DNA of 64,000 nucleotides from the NCBI RefSeq assembly GCF_004768465.1, contig NZ_SRMF01000003.1:1-64000 (forward strand), read 5' to 3'. The position numbers were made by a program, and so were the translations under genes. The notes below the pieces were generated by a model. That model searched no databases. It was given only the letters and a program-made list of their open reading frames with translations, and was not told where the DNA came from. This DNA is from Natronospirillum operosum (lineage in GTDB: Bacteria; Pseudomonadota; Gammaproteobacteria; Pseudomonadales; Natronospirillaceae). Of the stretch, positions 1-8,428 are shown in pieces; position 1 is the first letter of the stretch; the number at the start of each line of letters is the position of its first letter.

Positions 1-1952
1 TCGTCAATGCGATGTTGCAGCAGGCCGTCCTGCCAGCTCTGCCGGATGCGCTCGCCGGTGGGCAACTGAATCTCGGTGACCTGGCCCTGGCTGTCGCGCA
101 GGTAGCGGGTGGTGTGGCCGGCCGGGTCAGTAACGGCAATCAGCCGCCCCGCGCTGTCGCGTTCAAAGGTGGTGGTACGGCCTTCGGGGTCGGTCTGGTG
201 GGTGACATTGCCCCGGTCGTCATAGGCCAGCTCCGTGGTGCCGCCCAGTTCATCGATGATGCGGGTGCGGTTGCCGCGGTCGTCGTAGGCGTAGCGCAGT
301 CGGTCGCCGGAGGGAAGATCCGTCTGCTCCAGAACTCGGTTGTGGTCGCCATAGTGGTATTCGATGCGCCGCCCGTCTGCGGGCGCTGAACGCTGGTGTA
401 CCACAGTGCGCTGGCCCGCAAAGTCGTAGTCATAGGTGCGGCTGTGGCCTGCGGGGTCAGTCTGTTCGTCGATGACGGTCTTGCCGTCCTGTTCGCGATA
501 GCGATATTCGGCTGTGTCACCTTCGCCGTCGGTGACACGGGTAATGGCCAGGTCATTGGCTGCGTATTCATAGGCATAGTTCCAGATGCGGCCGTCGAAC
601 TGGTTGACGGCGCTCAGGCGGCCCTGGCCATCATAACTGAATGACAACTCTCGACCCGCCGGGTCGGTAATACGCTGCAGGCGGGCCCCGTTGTAACTGA
701 CGGCATAGGACAGGCCACGTTGATCGCTAATGGCCGTGATGCGCTGCTGGCTGTCGCGCGTGACGTCCACTACACCACCGCCGCCGTCGCGCTGCTGCAT
801 CAGCAGGCCGTGCTCGTTGTAGCGATACCGCACACCTTCAGATCCCTGGACTTCCAGGCCTTGGCCTTGCTCGGTGATCTGATAGGCATTGACGCCAATC
901 GGGCGGTAGCCATGGGCTTCCACCGCAAACAGCAGGCGATCCCCTGTCGGCCCTACCCACTTGAGATAGTCGATACCGACTTCTTCCTCGGCGCGATGGG
1001 CAGGATCTGTGGCGTACTGATTACGGTCCCGATGAGCCTGGCTCCTGGCCAGTTCCTGTTCCAGTGGTCCGATACGGCTGTCGATGTCGTCGTACAGGGC
1101 TTGTACATCGGCTGCATAGCCGTCCAGCATCACAAGGCCGTTTTCAGCCGCTTCGACCACAAAATCGAAGTTGTGGTCGAGATAGCCTTCATAGAAGGCA
1201 CGTCGATCTTCAATATCATCGAGCAGGTTTTGGAGGTTGGCGCGTGTCGTGGTCAGTGTGGCCAGGCGTTCCTGCACCAGAACGGCAGTACCCCAGATGA
1301 TGCGACTGTCATAATTCCAGTGCCAGCCCGGCCCGAGTGACCAGGCGGAATGATGGCTCAGGCGATGGCGTCGCGAGAACTGGATAAACTCACTGCCGCC
1401 ATCCGCGCCATGGGTTACCTTGCTGCCACAGCTGAATGATACCGGGCAGCCGTCAGTATCGGATGCCGCGCCTTCATCGCGGTTGGTTTCTTCTGTGGTT
1501 TCGGCTTCCGCCGTCAGTTGGTCGGTTTCGTCCAGGCTTTGATCAGTACCGTCTGTTACCTCTTCGGTCGCTGAGTCAAGGTCTTCGTCATCCTCGTCCT
1601 TCTGTTGCTCAATATCTTCTTCATCTTCCTTTGCGGCATTCTCTTCCTGGCATTGTGTGTTACAGCCGTTTCCTCCACCTCCACCTTCGTTTTCGCCTCC
1701 ACCTTCGCCTTCGCCGTCCCCTTCTCCTTCGCCATTACCATTGCCACCACCGCCACCTCCTCCACCTCCCGGAGGTGACCAGTCACCGCAATCAACTCTG
1801 TCGCAACTGCCGTGGCTGAGAGGGCGGATTTGGCCGATGCCGTCATCAGTGCTGGGTTCCGAGTCACTGGTGTCCTGGCACGCCGACAGCAAGATGGCGA
1901 GACACAGGGTTGAAAGCGCACGGAGGGCGATACGAAGGGGCTTGAAACTCAC
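1..1952 (-). CDS. RHS-repeat lipoprotein, C-terminus cut by window edge
   Basis: The minus strand is open from a GTG at 1950-1952 to the left edge (650 codons seen), with a good AGGGAG ribosome site before the GTG. The first 25 residues form a lipoprotein leader ending LLSAC (Cys25 as lipidated residue). A low-complexity Gly/Glu stretch (about residues 60-95) and an acidic stretch (to about 150) follow. The core then starts like RHS proteins (FSRRHRLSHHSAWSLGPGWHW), has a helical insertion, and runs into typical YD repeats such as YDDRGNRT, YDGQGRL and DPAGHTTRY. RHS/YD proteins are large cell-surface or secreted shells, often carrying a C-terminal toxin; here that end lies outside the window. 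The export route and any toxin are therefore unknown. The family call is firm, the function is not. Confidence 0.92.
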   Translation of the reverse strand, partial: MSFKPLRIALRALSTLCLAILLSACQDTSDSEPSTDDGIGQIRPLSHGSCDRVDCGDWSPPGGGGGGGGGNGNGEGEGDGEGEGGGENEGGGGGNGCNTQCQEENAAKEDEEDIEQQKDEDDEDLDSATEEVTDGTDQSLDETDQLTAEAETTEETNRDEGAASDTDGCPVSFSCGSKVTHGADGGSEFIQFSRRHRLSHHSAWSLGPGWHWNYDSRIIWGTAVLVQERLATLTTTRANLQNLLDDIEDRRAFYEGYLDHNFDFVVEAAENGLVMLDGYAADVQALYDDIDSRIGPLEQELARSQAHRDRNQYATDPAHRAEEEVGIDYLKWVGPTGDRLLFAVEAHGYRPIGVNAYQITEQGQGLEVQGSEGVRYRYNEHGLLMQQRDGGGGVVDVTRDSQQRITAISDQRGLSYAVSYNGARLQRITDPAGRELSFSYDGQGRLSAVNQFDGRIWNYAYEYAANDLAITRVTDGEGDTAEYRYREQDGKTVIDEQTDPAGHSRTYDYDFAGQRTVVHQRSAPADGRRIEYHYGDHNRVLEQTDLPSGDRLRYAYDDRGNRTRIIDELGGTTELAYDDRGNVTHQTDPEGRTTTFERDSAGRLIAVTDPAGHTTRYLRDSQGQVTEIQLPTGERIRQSWQDGLLQHRID

Positions 1953-2095
1953 GGTAGGACTCTCCCTGATACAACAACATCCTGCGTAACTCAGGTTTTC
2001 TGCCTTGTTTCCTTTACCTGAAATATACGCAACATTTACAAAATAAGCTGCGTCTTTACAAAGATCAAAGAAGAGTCTCTTCGGAAGCGTTATTT

Positions 2096-2111
2096 TGTGA
2101 TGAAGATCACA
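2096..2111. promoter_or_regulatory. CRP-type binding site
   Basis: TGTGATGAAGATCACA is a perfect match to the TGTGA-N6-TCACA CRP palindrome. It lies about 145 bp upstream of the RHS lipoprotein start and downstream of the WYL regulator, so the RHS gene is the likely target. No CRP gene is seen in this window. Confidence 0.6.
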
Positions 2112-2197
2112 AACAGGGGGATATATAAAGAGTGGTGACCCAATGTTCGGCTGGGAGTCCCAAGGCGGGGTCTGCCTCACACCCTTGACTCGTTTTA

Positions 2198-3169
2198 TCA
2201 GCCCTTTGGGTTGCTATACAGCTCAATGACTTGTTTTGCCTGTTGTACAATGTCGGGAATCAACTGTTGTGGACTCAGCAACCTGACTTGTCCGCCGAAA
2301 CCCAGAATGTAGCTTACCGCATCCTGTTCGGTATGAAAGTTCAGGGTTACACGCACCTCTTTCTGGTCAGCAGAAGTTTCGGAATGAATCCTGGTTACGA
2401 ATTGATTGGCAAAAGTCATCCGCCGGAGAACATCGGGAGGCACTGAAACCTCCACCTGAAAGGTGGGCAGCGCGTCGGCAAAGGCAAGCTTGCTTTGCTG
2501 CCAGTGGTCCGCCAAAGAGAACGATTCGGGTCTTGTGAAGCGCTCCGCCAGCAGCTCTGCCTGGACAATGCGTGAAACCCGGAAGTTGCGGAACTCGCCC
2601 TGTTCATTGACCGCGGTGAGATACCAGGCGCTCCCTTTTGCGACCAGACCTAGCGGACAGACCGTTCTCTGCGAACGATCACCATTTACTTTTTCATAGG
2701 TCATGTTCAGTTTGCGGTCTTCCCACAGTGCCTGTTGTACGATTTGCAGCGCTGCATTTTTCTCTGCGGAAGGCTTCCAGGTTTCCGTGTCTATGTACAG
2801 CTTCTCCATGTATTGTCCGGCTACGCCCCTGACATGCTCCGGCACGACTGACAACAGCTTTTGCCTGATGTCCACTCGCTGCGGTGCTACCCCCAGATCC
2901 TGCAGCATTTTTGCGGAAGCCGGAATGAACAGAGCCTTCATGTCTTCCAGATTGATTCCGCTCAACTGGCTGCGAAAATGATCCATCAGTCTCCAGCCGC
3001 CCGCTTTCCCCCGCTCGGCAACAACAGGAATGCCGGAGACGCTCAGGGCATCCATGTCGCGCAGAATCGTCCGCTGAGACACCTGCAGATGATCAGCCAG
3101 TTGCTGTGAGGTCATTTTCCCGCAGTTTTGCAGCAGGATCATGATATTGACAAGCCTTTCGGCTTTCAT
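2198..3169 (-). CDS. WYL-domain (YafY/DeoR-like) transcriptional regulator
   Basis: 323 aa. The N-terminus carries a winged helix (QLADHLQVSQRTILRDMDALSVSGI, residues about 23-48) typical of the HTH_11/DeoR-like group. The middle holds a WYL domain (LGLVAKGSAWYLTAVNEQGEFRNFRVSRI) and the C-terminus the WCX extension. WYL domains sense small ligands, often nucleic acid or nucleotide derived. It is divergent from the short-chain dehydrogenase at 3346 with a perfect palindrome in the 176-bp gap. That is the usual layout of a local repressor controlling its neighbour. Ligand unknown. Confidence 0.93.
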   Translation of the reverse strand: MKAERLVNIMILLQNCGKMTSQQLADHLQVSQRTILRDMDALSVSGIPVVAERGKAGGWRLMDHFRSQLSGINLEDMKALFIPASAKMLQDLGVAPQRVDIRQKLLSVVPEHVRGVAGQYMEKLYIDTETWKPSAEKNAALQIVQQALWEDRKLNMTYEKVNGDRSQRTVCPLGLVAKGSAWYLTAVNEQGEFRNFRVSRIVQAELLAERFTRPESFSLADHWQQSKLAFADALPTFQVEVSVPPDVLRRMTFANQFVTRIHSETSADQKEVRVTLNFHTEQDAVSYILGFGGQVRLLSPQQLIPDIVQQAKQVIELYSNPKG

Positions 3170-3274
3170 CGCGCTCTCCTCATCTCACCTCACCTCTCAT
3201 CCTGAATACTTTCCGGCAACCATTGAACCTGGGCGGTCGCCGCAAGCGATCAACTCCGGTCATTCTCGGGTTTT

Positions 3275-3297
3275 AATATGACAGGCGGTGTCATATT
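3275..3297. promoter_or_regulatory. Operator palindrome, probable WYL-regulator site
   Basis: AATATGACA, a 5-bp spacer GGCGG, then TGTCATATT: a perfect 9-bp inverted repeat, 48 bp before the dehydrogenase ATG and in the gap shared with the WYL regulator. TGACA-N5-TGTCA symmetry suits a dimeric regulator. Assignment to the neighbouring WYL protein is inference. Confidence 0.65.
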
Positions 3298-3345
3298 CAT
3301 ACTGTACTCTTTTCCTGCAGGCAATCAGAACGGAGGCCAACTCGA

Positions 3346-4260
3346 ATGAAAGACTTGCATGGAAAAATTGCCCTGGTGGCAGGTGCCACTCGTGGTGCAG
3401 GACGCGGAATTGCACAGGAACTGGGAGCGGCAGGAGCAACCGTATACGTGACCGGACGCACAACACGGAACCAGTCTTCGGAATACGGACGGCCTGAAAC
3501 GATCGAGGAAACAGCCGAACTTGTTGACCAGGCGGGTGGTCGTGGAATCGCCCTTCAGGTGGATCACCTGCAGTCCGATCAGGTGCAGGACCTGGTCAAA
3601 CGCATCGAGCGAGAACAGGGCCGTTTGGATATTCTCGTGAACGATATCTGGGGGGGCGAGTACCTTGTAGAGTGGGGGGAGCAACCGATTTGGAAACACT
3701 CACTTGAGAAAGGGTTGCGCATGTTGAGGCTCGCTGTCGAAACACATCTCATCACGAGTCACCATGCACTGCCCTTGCTGATCAAGAATGAACAGGGCCT
3801 GGTCATCGAGATGACGGACGGGACCGAAGAATACAACCGCCAGCATTACAGGGCGCCGCTGTTCTATGACCATGTGAAAACGTCGGTGATTCGCATGGCC
3901 TGGGCACTCGCGCAGGAATTGCGTCCGTTTGGCTGTACAGCGGTGGCGCTGACGCCAGGCTGGATGCGTTCAGAGATCATGCTGGAGCACTTTGGCGTTG
4001 CGGAAGAAAACTGGCGGGATGCGGCATCCAAAGAACCGCATTTTGCGATTTCGGAAACACCACGCTATGTGGGACGGGCCGTAGCGGCGCTGGCCGGTGA
4101 TCCTGATGTTGCCCGCTGGAACGGGCAATCCCTTTCCAGCGGTTTTCTCGCCCAGGTTTATGGCTATACAGATCTGGATGGCTCGCAGCCGGACTCCTTC
4201 CGCTACCTGCAAGAAGTTATGGAGGCAGGCAAACCGGCGGATGTGAGCGGGTATCGTTGA
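3346..4260 (+). CDS. SDR family oxidoreductase
   Basis: 304 aa. The Rossmann start is seen as GATRGAGRG (residues about 13-21), followed by TGRTT, which favours NADP(H). The YxxxK pair is present as FYDHVK (about residue 172). The usual catalytic Ser before it is not obvious: the strand reads VIEMTDGTEEYN, so Thr may replace it. The insert around YLVEWGEQPIWKHSLEKG is longer than in minimal SDRs. The gene stands alone, divergent from the WYL regulator, and ends 27 bp before the convergent NUDIX gene. Substrate unknown. Confidence 0.9.
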   Translation: MKDLHGKIALVAGATRGAGRGIAQELGAAGATVYVTGRTTRNQSSEYGRPETIEETAELVDQAGGRGIALQVDHLQSDQVQDLVKRIEREQGRLDILVNDIWGGEYLVEWGEQPIWKHSLEKGLRMLRLAVETHLITSHHALPLLIKNEQGLVIEMTDGTEEYNRQHYRAPLFYDHVKTSVIRMAWALAQELRPFGCTAVALTPGWMRSEIMLEHFGVAEENWRDAASKEPHFAISETPRYVGRAVAALAGDPDVARWNGQSLSSGFLAQVYGYTDLDGSQPDSFRYLQEVMEAGKPADVSGYR

Positions 4261-4287
4261 TGTCGTGCACACTCTCCCGGTGCGTCG

Positions 4288-4698
4288 TTACACCAGCCGC
4301 GCCACCTCGACCACCTGGTCGATCAGGTCCAGTCCGGATGTTTCCAGGTCGTTGACGGATACCCAGCGGACTTCGGCGGCATCGCTGGCGGCTACGGCTT
4401 CGCCGCTCTGCCACTGGCAGGCGACGGCAACCAGCAGGTAGTGGTGACGCAGTTCCCCTGTGGGGCCATGGTCCAGGGCGTCGAGGGTGGTCAGCACGCG
4501 GCCGGCGCGGGCCTGGAGGCCGGTTTCTTCCGCCAGTTCGCGTTCGGCGGCGGCAGCGATGGTTTCGCCGGGTTCGATCTTGCCGCCGGGGAAGCCCCAG
4601 CGATTGCGGTTGGGTGCCTGGCCGCGCCGCACCAGAAGCACTCTGCCCTGATCGTGCACTACTGCAATCACGGCGGGAATCGGGGTGACTGCAGACAT
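4288..4698 (-). CDS. NUDIX hydrolase
   Basis: 136 aa, the size of a single NUDIX domain. The NUDIX box is complete: GGKIEPGETIAAAAEREL then AEETGL (residues about 37-60), giving the Gx5Ex7REUxEExGU metal site. It starts 2 nt after the gntR stop codon, so it is probably co-transcribed with that repressor. Substrate cannot be told: MutT-like house-cleaning of nucleotides or an ADP-sugar/NADH type are possible. A link to sugar acid metabolism rests on position only. Confidence 0.9.
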   Translation of the reverse strand: MSAVTPIPAVIAVVHDQGRVLLVRRGQAPNRNRWGFPGGKIEPGETIAAAAERELAEETGLQARAGRVLTTLDALDHGPTGELRHHYLLVAVACQWQSGEAVAASDAAEVRWVSVNDLETSGLDLIDQVVEVARLV

Positions 4699-4700
4699 GG

Positions 4701-5696
4701 TCAGAGCGTGCCTCCGACCTCGATGCGGTAGCCCAGGTCTATCACGGTCTCGCTGATCGGGCGGCCCTGAATGCGGTGCAGCAGTTCGCGCGCCGAGGTT
4801 TCCCCCACCGCTTCCCGGGGGGTCACCACACTGGCCAGACGCGGCGCCATGACCTGCCCCACATCATGGCCGTGAAAGCCGGCAATGGAGATCTGGTCCG
4901 GTACCGGAACACGGCGCCGCAGGCACTCGAAATAGGCGCCCACGGCCACGTCGTCATTGGTACAGAATATCCCATCCGTGTCGGGGTGCTGCTGCAGCAG
5001 TTCCGCCATCAGGCTGGCACCGACACTGTAGGAAGAGCGTGCTGTGCTGCGCAGGGTTTCCGGGCGCAGGCCATTCGCTTCCATGGCCTGTACATAGCCC
5101 TGCTGGCGTTGCAGTGTGCGGGCGTCCAGGCGCAGGGCCAGGTAGACGATATGGCGTCGGCCGCGTTCTATCATGGCGCTGACCATGTCGAAAGAGGCGC
5201 GGACATTGTCGAACCCGACGGCCTGCTGCAGCGGCGGCAGGTGCGTATCCATGATCTCGACGGCAGGAATGCCCGCCGTATCCAGCATGCGCCGGGTGCG
5301 TTCGGTGTGCTGGCTTTCGGACAGGATGACGCCGTCCACATTGTAGGACAACAGGGAGGACAGGCTGCGCTCTTCCAGTTCTGCACTGTAGCCGTAGTGC
5401 GACAGCATCAGGTGGTAACCGGCCGGTTCGGTGACCGACTCTATGCCCTTGATGACATCGGCAAAGACCTGGTTGGTCAGCGAGGGCACCAGTACGCCAA
5501 TGGCGCGGCTGGTCGACTTGGACAGGATGTCCGGGCCGCGGTTGGGAATGTAGCCCAGTTCCTCGGCCACGGCGAAGATCTTGTCCCGCAGGTCGGGCGA
5601 GACGGAATCGGCCTGGCGCAGGCAGCGGCTGACGGTCATCTTGGTGGCACCAACGCGGTCGGCAATGTCCTGTAGCGTCGGGCGTCTGTTTTTCAC
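4701..5696 (-). CDS. gntR: GntR-type LacI-family repressor of gluconate genes
   Basis: About 331 aa from a GTG at 5694-5696 (GGTGGG lies 10 nt upstream; an in-frame TTG at 5724-5726 would add ten residues not expected in the family). The LacI helix-turn-helix reads LQDIADRVGATKMTVSRCLR, and the hinge GYIPNRGPDILSKSTSRAIG plus VLVPSLTNQVFADVIKGIES match E. coli GntR closely. C-terminal motifs IFCTNDDVAVGAYFECL and IAGFHGHDVGQVM also match. GntR represses gluconate genes and is released by gluconate. The gene follows a gluconokinase and lies in an island carrying GTTACC/GGTAAC palindromes, its likely operators. The NUDIX gene follows directly. Confidence 0.9.
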   Translation of the reverse strand: MKNRRPTLQDIADRVGATKMTVSRCLRQADSVSPDLRDKIFAVAEELGYIPNRGPDILSKSTSRAIGVLVPSLTNQVFADVIKGIESVTEPAGYHLMLSHYGYSAELEERSLSSLLSYNVDGVILSESQHTERTRRMLDTAGIPAVEIMDTHLPPLQQAVGFDNVRASFDMVSAMIERGRRHIVYLALRLDARTLQRQQGYVQAMEANGLRPETLRSTARSSYSVGASLMAELLQQHPDTDGIFCTNDDVAVGAYFECLRRRVPVPDQISIAGFHGHDVGQVMAPRLASVVTPREAVGETSARELLHRIQGRPISETVIDLGYRIEVGGTL

Positions 5697-5825
5697 GATC
5701 TGCAATCCCACCAAAGTTCTGGACAAATGGCGCGCTGGCCCTGTTGTCGTGCCCGTTTCGAGATTGAACGAGGACAGGCGTCCGATACTATCAGACTATG
5801 GCCGGTTGATGCAGTGCGCGCCGCT

Positions 5826-6323
5826 TCAGACCGTGGCCTCCAGACGGCTCAGGCAGTCGGCGACCACAGCCTCGGGGCTCTGCGCGATATCGACGGCATG
5901 AGCTTCCGCTGCTGCCGGTTCTTCAAGTTGCTCGAACTGGTTCCGCAGCATGTCGGAACCATTGAAATAGTGGTCCTGGCGCTGGGCCAGGCGGGGCCAG
6001 ATCAGATCAAAATCGCCTTTCAGATAGAGAAATACGATGGGCCCGGCAGCCGCGCGCAGAAAGTCCCGATAGGATTTCTTCAGCGCGGAACAGGCCAGCA
6101 CGCAGCCGCGTTCGTTCTGCAGCAGTTGCGCCAGGTCGTTCAGCCAGGTCTGCCTGTCCGGGTCGAGCAGTGGCCTGCCGCTGGCCATTTTGCGAATGTT
6201 CTCGGGGCTGTGGAAGTCGTCAGCATCAAAGAAGGTACGACCGAGCGCCTGCGCCAGGTGCTGGCCGACCAGTGTCTTGCCACTGCCGGACACACCCATG
6301 ACGATGATAGTGATTGAAGCCAT
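5826..6323 (-). CDS. gntK: Gluconokinase (first copy)
   Basis: 165 aa, the length of thermoresistant GntK/IdnK. A Walker A loop GVSGSGKT sits at residues 9-16. Family motifs FFDADDFHSPENIRKM and GRPLLDPDRQTWL bind substrate, and ACSALKKSYRDFLR and HYFNGSDMLRNQFEQLEEP follow. It phosphorylates D-gluconate to 6-phosphogluconate with ATP in the cytosol. It lies between the sugar ABC operon terminator (24 nt upstream) and gntR (129 nt downstream). Transcription must come from a promoter inside the preceding gene or from read-through of that terminator. A second copy lies at 11038. Confidence 0.93.
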   Translation of the reverse strand: MASITIIVMGVSGSGKTLVGQHLAQALGRTFFDADDFHSPENIRKMASGRPLLDPDRQTWLNDLAQLLQNERGCVLACSALKKSYRDFLRAAAGPIVFLYLKGDFDLIWPRLAQRQDHYFNGSDMLRNQFEQLEEPAAAEAHAVDIAQSPEAVVADCLSRLEATV

Positions 6324-6346
6324 ATCAGTCTGATCTGCAAAAGATG

Positions 6347-6375
6347 AAAAAACGCCCGGGGCCGAAGCCCCGGGC
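6347..6375 (-). terminator. Rho-independent terminator after the sugar ABC operon
   Basis: On the minus strand a 9-bp stem GCCCGGGGC with TTCG loop is followed by G and six T. It lies between the ABC ATPase stop (6390) and the gntK start (6323), so it ends the transporter operon or attenuates read-through into gntK. Confidence 0.9.
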
Positions 6376-6389
6376 CAACTCAGGACACG

Positions 6390-7490
6390 CTACAGTCTCA
6401 AGGTGCTTTCCCGGTCGAAGACCGAGGCTCTTACTGGATCGAACCCGATGGTCACCGTCTGGCCTGGCTCGACCAGCACATCACTGTCACAGCTGAAAGT
6501 GATGGTTTGGCCAGCGATCTGCGTCCAGACCAGGGTTTCGGAACCCATGGGTTCCACGATGTCTATCTCGACCTGCTGCTGGAAGGGCAGCGGGCGATTG
6601 TCGTCCGCGATATTGATATGCTCGGGACGCACACCCAGGACGGCCGGCAGACCGGCGTCTGGTGCCTCGGCAAAGGGGTAGCCGGCGAGGGGTATTCTGA
6701 GCCCGCTGTCGGTGACGAAAAGCGGATCGTTCGCACCACTCTCATGCTGGATTGCGCCCTGCAGAAAGTTCATCGACGGCGAGCCGATGAATCCGGCCAC
6801 ATAGAGGTTGACCGGCTTGTGGTAGATGGTGTGCGGGTTGGCCAGCTGCTGAATTTCACCTTCCTTCATGATGGCGATGCGGTTGGCCAGCGTCAGCGCC
6901 TCGATCTGGTCGTGGGTCACATAGACCATGGTGTTCTTCAGCTTCCGGTGCAGGCGCTTGATCTCTACTCGCAGATCCGAGCGCAGCTTGGCATCGAGAT
7001 TGGACAGTGGTTCATCGAACAGAAACACATCCACATCCCGCACCAGGGCGCGGCCGATGGCCACGCGCTGGCGCTGCCCGCCGGACAGCTCCACCGGCTT
7101 GCGCTTCAGCAGCGGCTGAATCTGCAGAATTTCTGACGCCCGCTGCACGCGTTCCTGAATCTCGGCCTTGCCGAAACCGGCCACGCGCAGACCGAAGGAC
7201 AGGTTCTTTTCGACCGTCATCTGCGGATACAGGGCATAGGACTGGAACACCATGCCGATGCCGCGGTCCTTGGGCTCGGCCCAGGTGACATTGCGGCCGC
7301 TGATGTGAATCTCGCCGTCGTCGATGTCGAGCAGACCCGCGATGCAGTTCAGCAGGGTCGATTTGCCGCAGCCGGAAGGCCCCAGCAGGACAATGAATTC
7401 ACCCTGCTCGATGTCCAGATTGAGCTTGTCGAGGATTCGGGTGTTGCCAAAACTCAGCGACAGATCCCGGATGGAAACACTGGTTTGCAT
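6390..7490 (-). CDS. Sugar ABC transporter ATP-binding protein (MalK/UgpC type)
   Basis: 366 aa from the ATG at 7488-7490; upstream in-frame codons overlap the permease gene and are not family-like. Walker A GPSGCGKST, Q-loop FQSYALYPQMTV, signature LSGGQRQR, Walker B VFLFDEPLSNLDAKLR and the switch His in VYVTHDQIEALTL are all present. A C-terminal OB-fold regulatory domain (about residues 235-366, with VLGVRPEHI) is typical of MalK-like CUT1 ATPases. It energises import through the two permeases upstream and is the last gene of that operon. GtsD of the Pseudomonas glucose system is a plausible relative. Confidence 0.93.
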   Translation of the reverse strand: MQTSVSIRDLSLSFGNTRILDKLNLDIEQGEFIVLLGPSGCGKSTLLNCIAGLLDIDDGEIHISGRNVTWAEPKDRGIGMVFQSYALYPQMTVEKNLSFGLRVAGFGKAEIQERVQRASEILQIQPLLKRKPVELSGGQRQRVAIGRALVRDVDVFLFDEPLSNLDAKLRSDLRVEIKRLHRKLKNTMVYVTHDQIEALTLANRIAIMKEGEIQQLANPHTIYHKPVNLYVAGFIGSPSMNFLQGAIQHESGANDPLFVTDSGLRIPLAGYPFAEAPDAGLPAVLGVRPEHINIADDNRPLPFQQQVEIDIVEPMGSETLVWTQIAGQTITFSCDSDVLVEPGQTVTIGFDPVRASVFDRESTLRL

Positions 7491-7495
7491 GATGG

Positions 7496-8428
7496 TTACC
7501 CCTTGACCGCGCCGGCAGCGATGCCGCGCACGAACCATTTGCCGGAAATGAAATAGACTGCCAGTGGCACCGCTGCCGTCAGCATGGTCGCCGCCATGTG
7601 CACGTTGTATTCGCGAATGCCGGTGGTGGTCTGCACGATATTGTTCAGTTGCACGGTCATGGGCATATGGGCCCGACCGGCAAAGATGGTGCCGAACAGG
7701 AAGTCATTCCAGATGCCCGTCAGCTGCAGAATGACGGCCACTACCGTTATGGGTACGGCCATCGGCACCATGATCCGGAAGAAGATCTGCCAGAAACCGG
7801 CGCCATCGACGCGGCCGGCCTTGAACAGTTCCGGTGGCAGGCTGGAGAAGAAGTTGCGGTACAGCAACGTCAGGATCGGCATGCCGAAAATGGTGTGCAC
7901 GATGACGATGCTGGGGAAGGTGCCAAATATTCCCATTTCGCGCATGGCGACCACCAGCGGATAGATCACCACCTGGTAGGGCACAAAGGCGCCAAACACC
8001 AGAATGCCAAACACCAGATTGGCGTAGCGGTAGCGCCAGAATGACAGTGCATAGCCGTTGATGGCCGCAATCAGTATGGACACCACGGTGGCCACGGCGG
8101 TGATCTTCACCGAGTTGATGAACCCGGGCTGCAGACCCCGGCAGTCACGGCCGGTACAGGCCGAGGACCAGGCCTGAACCCAGGGTTCAAAGGTTATTTC
8201 GCGCGGCCAGTAGAAGAGGTTACCCCCTTCGCGGATCTCGGGCAGCGTCTTCAGCGACGTCACCAGCATGACCCACAGCGGGGTCAGGAAGAACAGGGCC
8301 GCAATGATCAGAAACCCATAGATGCCAATGCGGGCCATGGTGATCTGTTGCTTGCGCGGGCCTCGCGGGCCGCTGAGGACTCTGTCCAGCGGCGCAGTAG
8401 CCTCGGGTTGGACAATGGTCTGAGTCAT
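7496..8428 (-). CDS. Sugar ABC transporter permease (MalG type)
   Basis: 310 aa from the ATG at 8426-8428, which overlaps the stop of the preceding permease (ATGA) and has GGAG upstream. Six membrane segments are visible, beginning with IGIYGFLIIAALFFLTPLWV. The EAA loop that docks onto the ATPase reads ELFKAGRVDGAGFWQIFFRI (about residues 190-210). The C-terminus FISGKWFVRGIAAGAVKG is typical of CUT1 MalG/GtsC proteins. It forms the membrane channel with the product of 8425-9387. Its stop lies 5 nt before the ATPase start, so the genes are tightly coupled. Confidence 0.93.
   Translation of the reverse strand: MTQTIVQPEATAPLDRVLSGPRGPRKQQITMARIGIYGFLIIAALFFLTPLWVMLVTSLKTLPEIREGGNLFYWPREITFEPWVQAWSSACTGRDCRGLQPGFINSVKITAVATVVSILIAAINGYALSFWRYRYANLVFGILVFGAFVPYQVVIYPLVVAMREMGIFGTFPSIVIVHTIFGMPILTLLYRNFFSSLPPELFKAGRVDGAGFWQIFFRIMVPMAVPITVVAVILQLTGIWNDFLFGTIFAGRAHMPMTVQLNNIVQTTTGIREYNVHMAATMLTAAVPLAVYFISGKWFVRGIAAGAVKG

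Noticed and set aside
1657-1989. Pro/Ser-rich plus-strand frame
   Set aside because: It is the complement of the Gly/Glu-rich tether of the RHS lipoprotein.
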